A stretch of DNA of 6,148 nt from JAHIYG01 sp041306075 (lineage in GTDB: Archaea; Altiarchaeota; Altiarchaeia; IMC4; SCGC-AAA252-I15): NCBI GenBank assembly GCA_041306075.1, contig JBFYKH010000069.1:1-6148 (forward strand), in the 5' to 3' direction. The position numbers and the translations under genes are program-made. The notes below the pieces were generated by a model. That model saw only the letters and a list, made by a program, of their open reading frames with translations, did no database searches and was not told the origin of the DNA. Shown here one piece after another: positions 5,654 to 6,148 of this stretch. The stretch's first letter is position 1; the number at the start of each line of letters is the position of its first letter.

Positions 5654-6148
5654 TCACTTGTATATCACGTTCACGCCGCCGGACGATATCTCGTAGTCGG
5701 CGAAGTTCTTCGCGTGGTTGGAGCCGCGCATCTTGTGCACCTTCACCTGCCTGCCCCACTCCTCCCGCATCCGAAGCAGGGTGACGGAGTCGGCGAGGAA
5801 GTCCTCCATCCCGAAGCGGCTGGTGTCGTTCGACGAGTACGATATCTCGGTGGTGAAGAGGACGGTTATCCCCATCCGCTTCAGGCCCATCATGAACCGG
5901 AAGAGCTCGGCGCGGAAGATGTGCTCGTCCGGGTACGCTATCGCAATCGGCACTATGCTGTCGAGGCCGAGGCGCGTTACGTCGGAGTAGTTGAGCTTGA
6001 TGAACTCGAGCAGGTTCTTGAGCCGGAGGGGGCTGTCCTCGTTGTCGACCTCGTCGCTCGTGTTGATGGCGTTCACCCGGAGCGAGGACATGTCGTACAC
6101 CGCCATCTTCTCCTCGTTCACGCGGTCGACGCCCAAGCCTATCAGCTT
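5654..6148 (-). CDS. KaiC/RAD55-like RecA-superfamily ATPase (5' partial)
   Basis: The frame is open to the window edge, leaving the C-terminal 164 residues; the Walker A loop and start lie outside. The visible part follows the KaiC-like pattern: a regulatory-length spacer rich in Asp/Glu, a Walker B strand V-T-R-L-G-L-D-S (Asp codon at 5960-5962), a helix R-A-E-L-F-R-F-M-M-G-L-K-R, a T-V-L-F-T-T-E-I strand, then F-G-M-E-D-F-L-A-D-S-V-T-L-L and the late V-K-V-H-K-M-R-G-S-N-H with a final G-G-V-N-V-I-Y-K. This family uses ATP in signalling or as an assembly switch; FlaH of the archaellum belongs to it. F-L-A-D-S replaces the more usual F-L-A-D-G. The TTG at 6134-6136 is internal, since coding sequence continues beyond it (K-L-I-G-L-G-V-D). 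Specific function is not determined. Confidence 0.85.
   Translation of the reverse strand, partial: KLIGLGVDRVNEEKMAVYDMSSLRVNAINTSDEVDNEDSPLRLKNLLEFIKLNYSDVTRLGLDSIVPIAIAYPDEHIFRAELFRFMMGLKRMGITVLFTTEISYSSNDTSRFGMEDFLADSVTLLRMREEWGRQVKVHKMRGSNHAKNFADYEISSGGVNVIYK

Noticed and set aside
5652..5759. A longer N-terminus for the 84-residue protein
   Set aside because: It lies inside the KaiC-like gene and reads as Arg-rich out-of-frame sequence; the ATG two bases after that gene's stop is the natural start.

Overview
The window looks archaeal. Arg is often AGG and Ile often ATA in GC-rich DNA, there is a TATA-type promoter with no Shine-Dalgarno at the two divergent starts, a FlaI/TadA-like ATPase with a FlaJ/TadC-like platform protein, a KaiC/RAD55-like ATPase, and a secreted protein crowded with N-X-S/T sites. 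The sequon-rich repeats (W-D-D-T-D-P, then A-N-Y-T-N, then W-N-V-S-C) and the extreme compactness resemble DPANN-type genomes (Diapherotrites, Micrarchaeota or Woesearchaeota-like) from memory. That placement is an inference I could not test.

Layout. 1-1952 (+) is the 3' part of a secreted repeat protein: four tandem units of about 112 residues with 42 N-glycosylation sequons in the visible part, then a module with 32 cysteines. 1949-2719 (-) is an UppP/BacA-type polyprenyl-diphosphate phosphatase that converges on it; the two stop codons share one CTAG. 2720-2777 is the only intergenic region of any size. It carries a TATA element almost exactly midway between two divergent ATG codons, so it probably drives near-leaderless transcripts both ways. 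2778-4520 (+) is a type II/IV secretion or pilus assembly ATPase with an N-terminal helix-turn-helix-like domain. It overlaps by ATGA with 4517-5404 (+), a short four-helix T2SSF membrane protein. The minus-strand pair 5397-5651 (an unrecognised 84-residue protein) and 5654-6148 (a KaiC-like ATPase, cut by the window edge) forms a second operon that runs into the end of the platform gene with an 8-base overlap.

How the genes may work together. The ATPase and platform protein form a core motor for assembling a type IV-like filament or for secretion; no pilin or prepilin peptidase is visible. A KaiC-like ATPase beside a FlaI/FlaJ-like pair recalls FlaH next to FlaI and FlaJ in archaellum loci, but here it lies on the opposite strand and may be unrelated. 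The phosphatase could recycle the polyprenyl carrier used for N-glycosylation, a plausible link to the sequon-rich neighbour. No RNA genes, CRISPR arrays, insertion sequences or obvious terminators were seen.
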